Shown piece by piece: positions 61,617 through 64,000 of a stretch of 64,000 bases of DNA. This stretch comes from Trematomus loennbergii (lineage: Eukaryota; Chordata; Actinopteri; Perciformes; Nototheniidae). Position 1 is the stretch's first letter; every line of letters begins with the position of its first letter. The DNA lies in assembly GCA_012861695.1 (NCBI GenBank), contig JAAOOA010000390.1, positions 124,001 through 188,000 of the forward strand. Direction: 5' to 3'. A program made the translations under genes and the position numbers. The notes beneath the pieces were generated by a model. The model worked only from the letters and a program-made list of their open reading frames with translations. It had not been told where the DNA came from and did no database searches.

Positions 61617-62855
61617 GGGATAGCTACCTATTATGCTGCCGGCTCTTTTAAGCCTGCTCCGTGCATGCAGTGACATGTTGGATGCTGCTGTTTTGAGCAT
61701 TGCAATATATTTGTCTTTTGTTTTTAGTTAATACTGAAATAGAGACTGCTGTTTGTTCGGGCTTTTTCTTTAAATATAATTTTCAAATGTCGACACAGTA
61801 GCTGTCCTATTTTTAAATGTCTATTCTTAAGTTTGTATAAGTGTTGCTATCTGCTTTGTGTAGCGTGGTTCAACAAGCAAGTCAGTGCATTCATTGGGTG
61901 GTATCAGAGAGTCACAAGGGTCTGTCAATGCAATGAAAACAATTGGCCACAGCAAATCATTTATATTAAACATGACATTTTTACTTTGAATACTTCAGTA
62001 CAAAGGATGTATTGAATCATTTAATGTACACATATACATCATGAGTCAAAACAGGGCTACATTGATTGAATTATAAAAGGTATATGTGTTAAAATGAAGA
62101 GCCGCTTGGGAGCTGAAAGAGCCGGCTCTTCTTGGTGAGCCGAGCCAAATGATCACTAAGAAGAGCCAGAATTCCCATCACTAAGCTGCTGCGTTCACTT
62201 CAGAAACACACACCACCACTCGCTCACTCTCGCTCGCTCTACCATGCGCACACAAGGGTGTAACTTTGGTTTGAGAAGTGGGGGGGACACAAAACAGGGG
62301 GTCTGTGGGTCCTTCGCAACGAAAAACGTTCTCGATTTGAATCCCATTTCCTGCCTTTCTACAAATATGGTGTTAAAAAACAAGCAAAATGTGTTGTGTA
62401 TATAATGAGTGTGCAAATGTATCTAGTATCCAATCAATGTCAACCTGCTTTATTTGGGTGGACCTCACATCAATTAGGGGGTCCGGGGGCATGCTCCCCC
62501 GGGAACAATTTGTTTTAAATGTTGAAGTTAAATGCATCGATCTCTTTGAGGGGAAATTAAGGGATGTATGGATACAGCTCTCAACACTCTGAAACAGAAC
62601 TGTATATATTTCAATCATCAAAAAATCCTTAGGATCACAAACAATAACAAATAATTTAAACTTGTTTATTTGATAAACTCCTCACTCCCTCCTCTCTCCT
62701 ATCTTTATCTTACCTAGTTAGCATTCTTTATCCTATTTATGCATATTTTACTAATCACTCCAGTTTAAACTGTATTTTAAATGTTTTACTGTCCTATAAA
62801 CATTGGAATGATTCTTACATTATGTTTTTACAACTATATAAATAGATAATATCTC

Positions 62856-62972
<117 letters not shown>

Positions 62973-63044
62973 TAGGGATAGCAGCCTGACTGCATGACCC
63001 TAATATCATAACACAAGTTTATTATTTTGATGGTTTAGATTTAA

Positions 63045-63195
<151 letters not shown>

Positions 63196-63244
63196 TTGTG
63201 TGTGTATCTCCAGTGTTAGTGGTTTATCTCTCAGACTGGAGAAG

Positions 63245-63369
63245 ATGAGTGGTTTTAAAGATGAGGAAGAGGACACATCTTCAGTCTCCAGCTGTCTGTC
63301 TCTGAAGAGTGACTGGTCTAAAGAGCAACCTCCAGACTTCAGTAATGAACCTGGACCCTCAGACACAAA
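63245..63369 (+). CDS. First coding exon of a second NLR copy
   Basis: Same start, length (125 bp) and GTAAGA donor as 3080-3204. Encodes [33 protein letters not shown]; a few residues differ (Asp to Gly at 3, Gln to Trp, LTF to DF). Open frame. The coding changes with conserved splice sites suggest two diverging paralogues and not an assembly duplicate. Confidence 0.8.
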
Positions 63370-63603
63370 GTAAGAGTTTCTGCTGTAACCTGACCTGAAG
63401 AGGATCCAGTTTGTATGTTATCTGATAATCTAACCTGTTCTTTAATGATCGCAGTAAAGAAACTTAGTAACAGTACAGTAACAAAGTTTAAACTCTTGAT
63501 CCCTGGCGTCATCAGCGATAGTAAATAATCTACAAACAGACAGAAGTCAAAATGTGCTCTCTGAATGAACTAATGATGTTTAAAACATGTGTTGTTTCCA
63601 CAG

Positions 63604-63707
63604 ACAGAGAGCAGAGTCTCCAGTCCCCAGCTGTCTGTCTCTGAAGAGTGACCGGTCTATAGGCTTTCCTCCAAACTTCAGGAATGAACCTGGACCTCAG
63701 ACACAAA
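63604..63707 (+). CDS. Repeat exon 2 of the second NLR copy, 1-bp deleted
   Basis: Counterpart of 3439-3543, but 104 bp: GGACCTCAGACAC here against GGACCCTCAGACAC there, one C missing in a run of three. Splice sites are intact. The loss would shift everything downstream. Confidence 0.7.
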
Positions 63708-64000
63708 GTAAGAGTTTCTGCTGTAACCTGACCTGAAGAGGATCCAGTTTTTATGTTATCTGATAATTAGTGTGAATGCTGAGCAACAGAGTATTGTTCT
63801 TCAAATCTTTATTCTTCAACTTATTTCAACCAATGTTTGCTGTTTAACTACTTCAGCATACTTTCAGCTACAGAAACCATTCAAATATTAAAATGTTCAG
63901 CTCCTTCAGACATGACTGCTATGACTGTTCTTGTTTTGGACATTTATGCTTTTTATAATATTCAGCTTTTTAAACCTTTATTTTTACAATGTAACCAATG

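Overview
The window reads as teleost (probably percomorph) genomic DNA. The evidence is a fish-type NLR immune gene with split coding exons and GT..AG introns, many fish transposon families (hAT, Tc1, P-like, L2/CR1 and L1 LINEs, a DIRS element), and dense (CA)n and (CT)n microsatellites. About 10% of the sequence is credible host coding sequence; most of the rest is mobile or tandem-repetitive.

Layout. 1-8.4 kb (+): 5' part of an NLRC3-like NLR gene. It has short N-terminal exons carrying a 35-residue repeat, a C3HC4 RING exon and one large FISNA-NACHT exon. 8.4-23.6 kb: a TE-filled intron containing a 1.7-kb inverted repeat, then four LRR exons and candidate 3' exons. 23.6-26 kb: LINE, Tc1 and MITE relics. 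26.0-36.9 kb: one hAT-like insertion with a perfect 8-bp target duplication; it holds a 6.1-kb GACA/GATCA satellite and nested elements. 36.9-42.3 kb: a DIRS-type tyrosine-recombinase retrotransposon inserted in a solo LTR. 42.8-57 kb (-): the last ten coding exons of a DPP6/DPP10-family gene, with MITEs, hAT and P-like insertions in its introns. 57.1-60.6 kb (+): a nearly full-length but frameshifted LINE. 61.5-64 kb (+): a second copy of the NLR 5' module, so another NLR gene or fragment probably starts at the right edge.

All splice phases of the NLR model agree from the first exon to the last LRR exon (2-2-2, RING 2-1, NACHT 1-2, LRRs 2-2), across an 8.3-kb intron. The predicted protein is peptide repeats - RING - FISNA - NACHT - LRRs, a cytosolic sensor with a possible built-in E3 ligase module. 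No B30.2 exon was found.

A recurring oddity is single-base indels. They break the NACHT exon (about six), at least three DPP exons, the LINE, the DIRS ORFs and two of six copies of the short NLR exons, almost without in-frame nonsense codons or loss of motifs. This pattern fits uncorrected long-read consensus errors at least as well as pseudogenisation, so open frames in this window should not be used to call genes dead or alive without read support.
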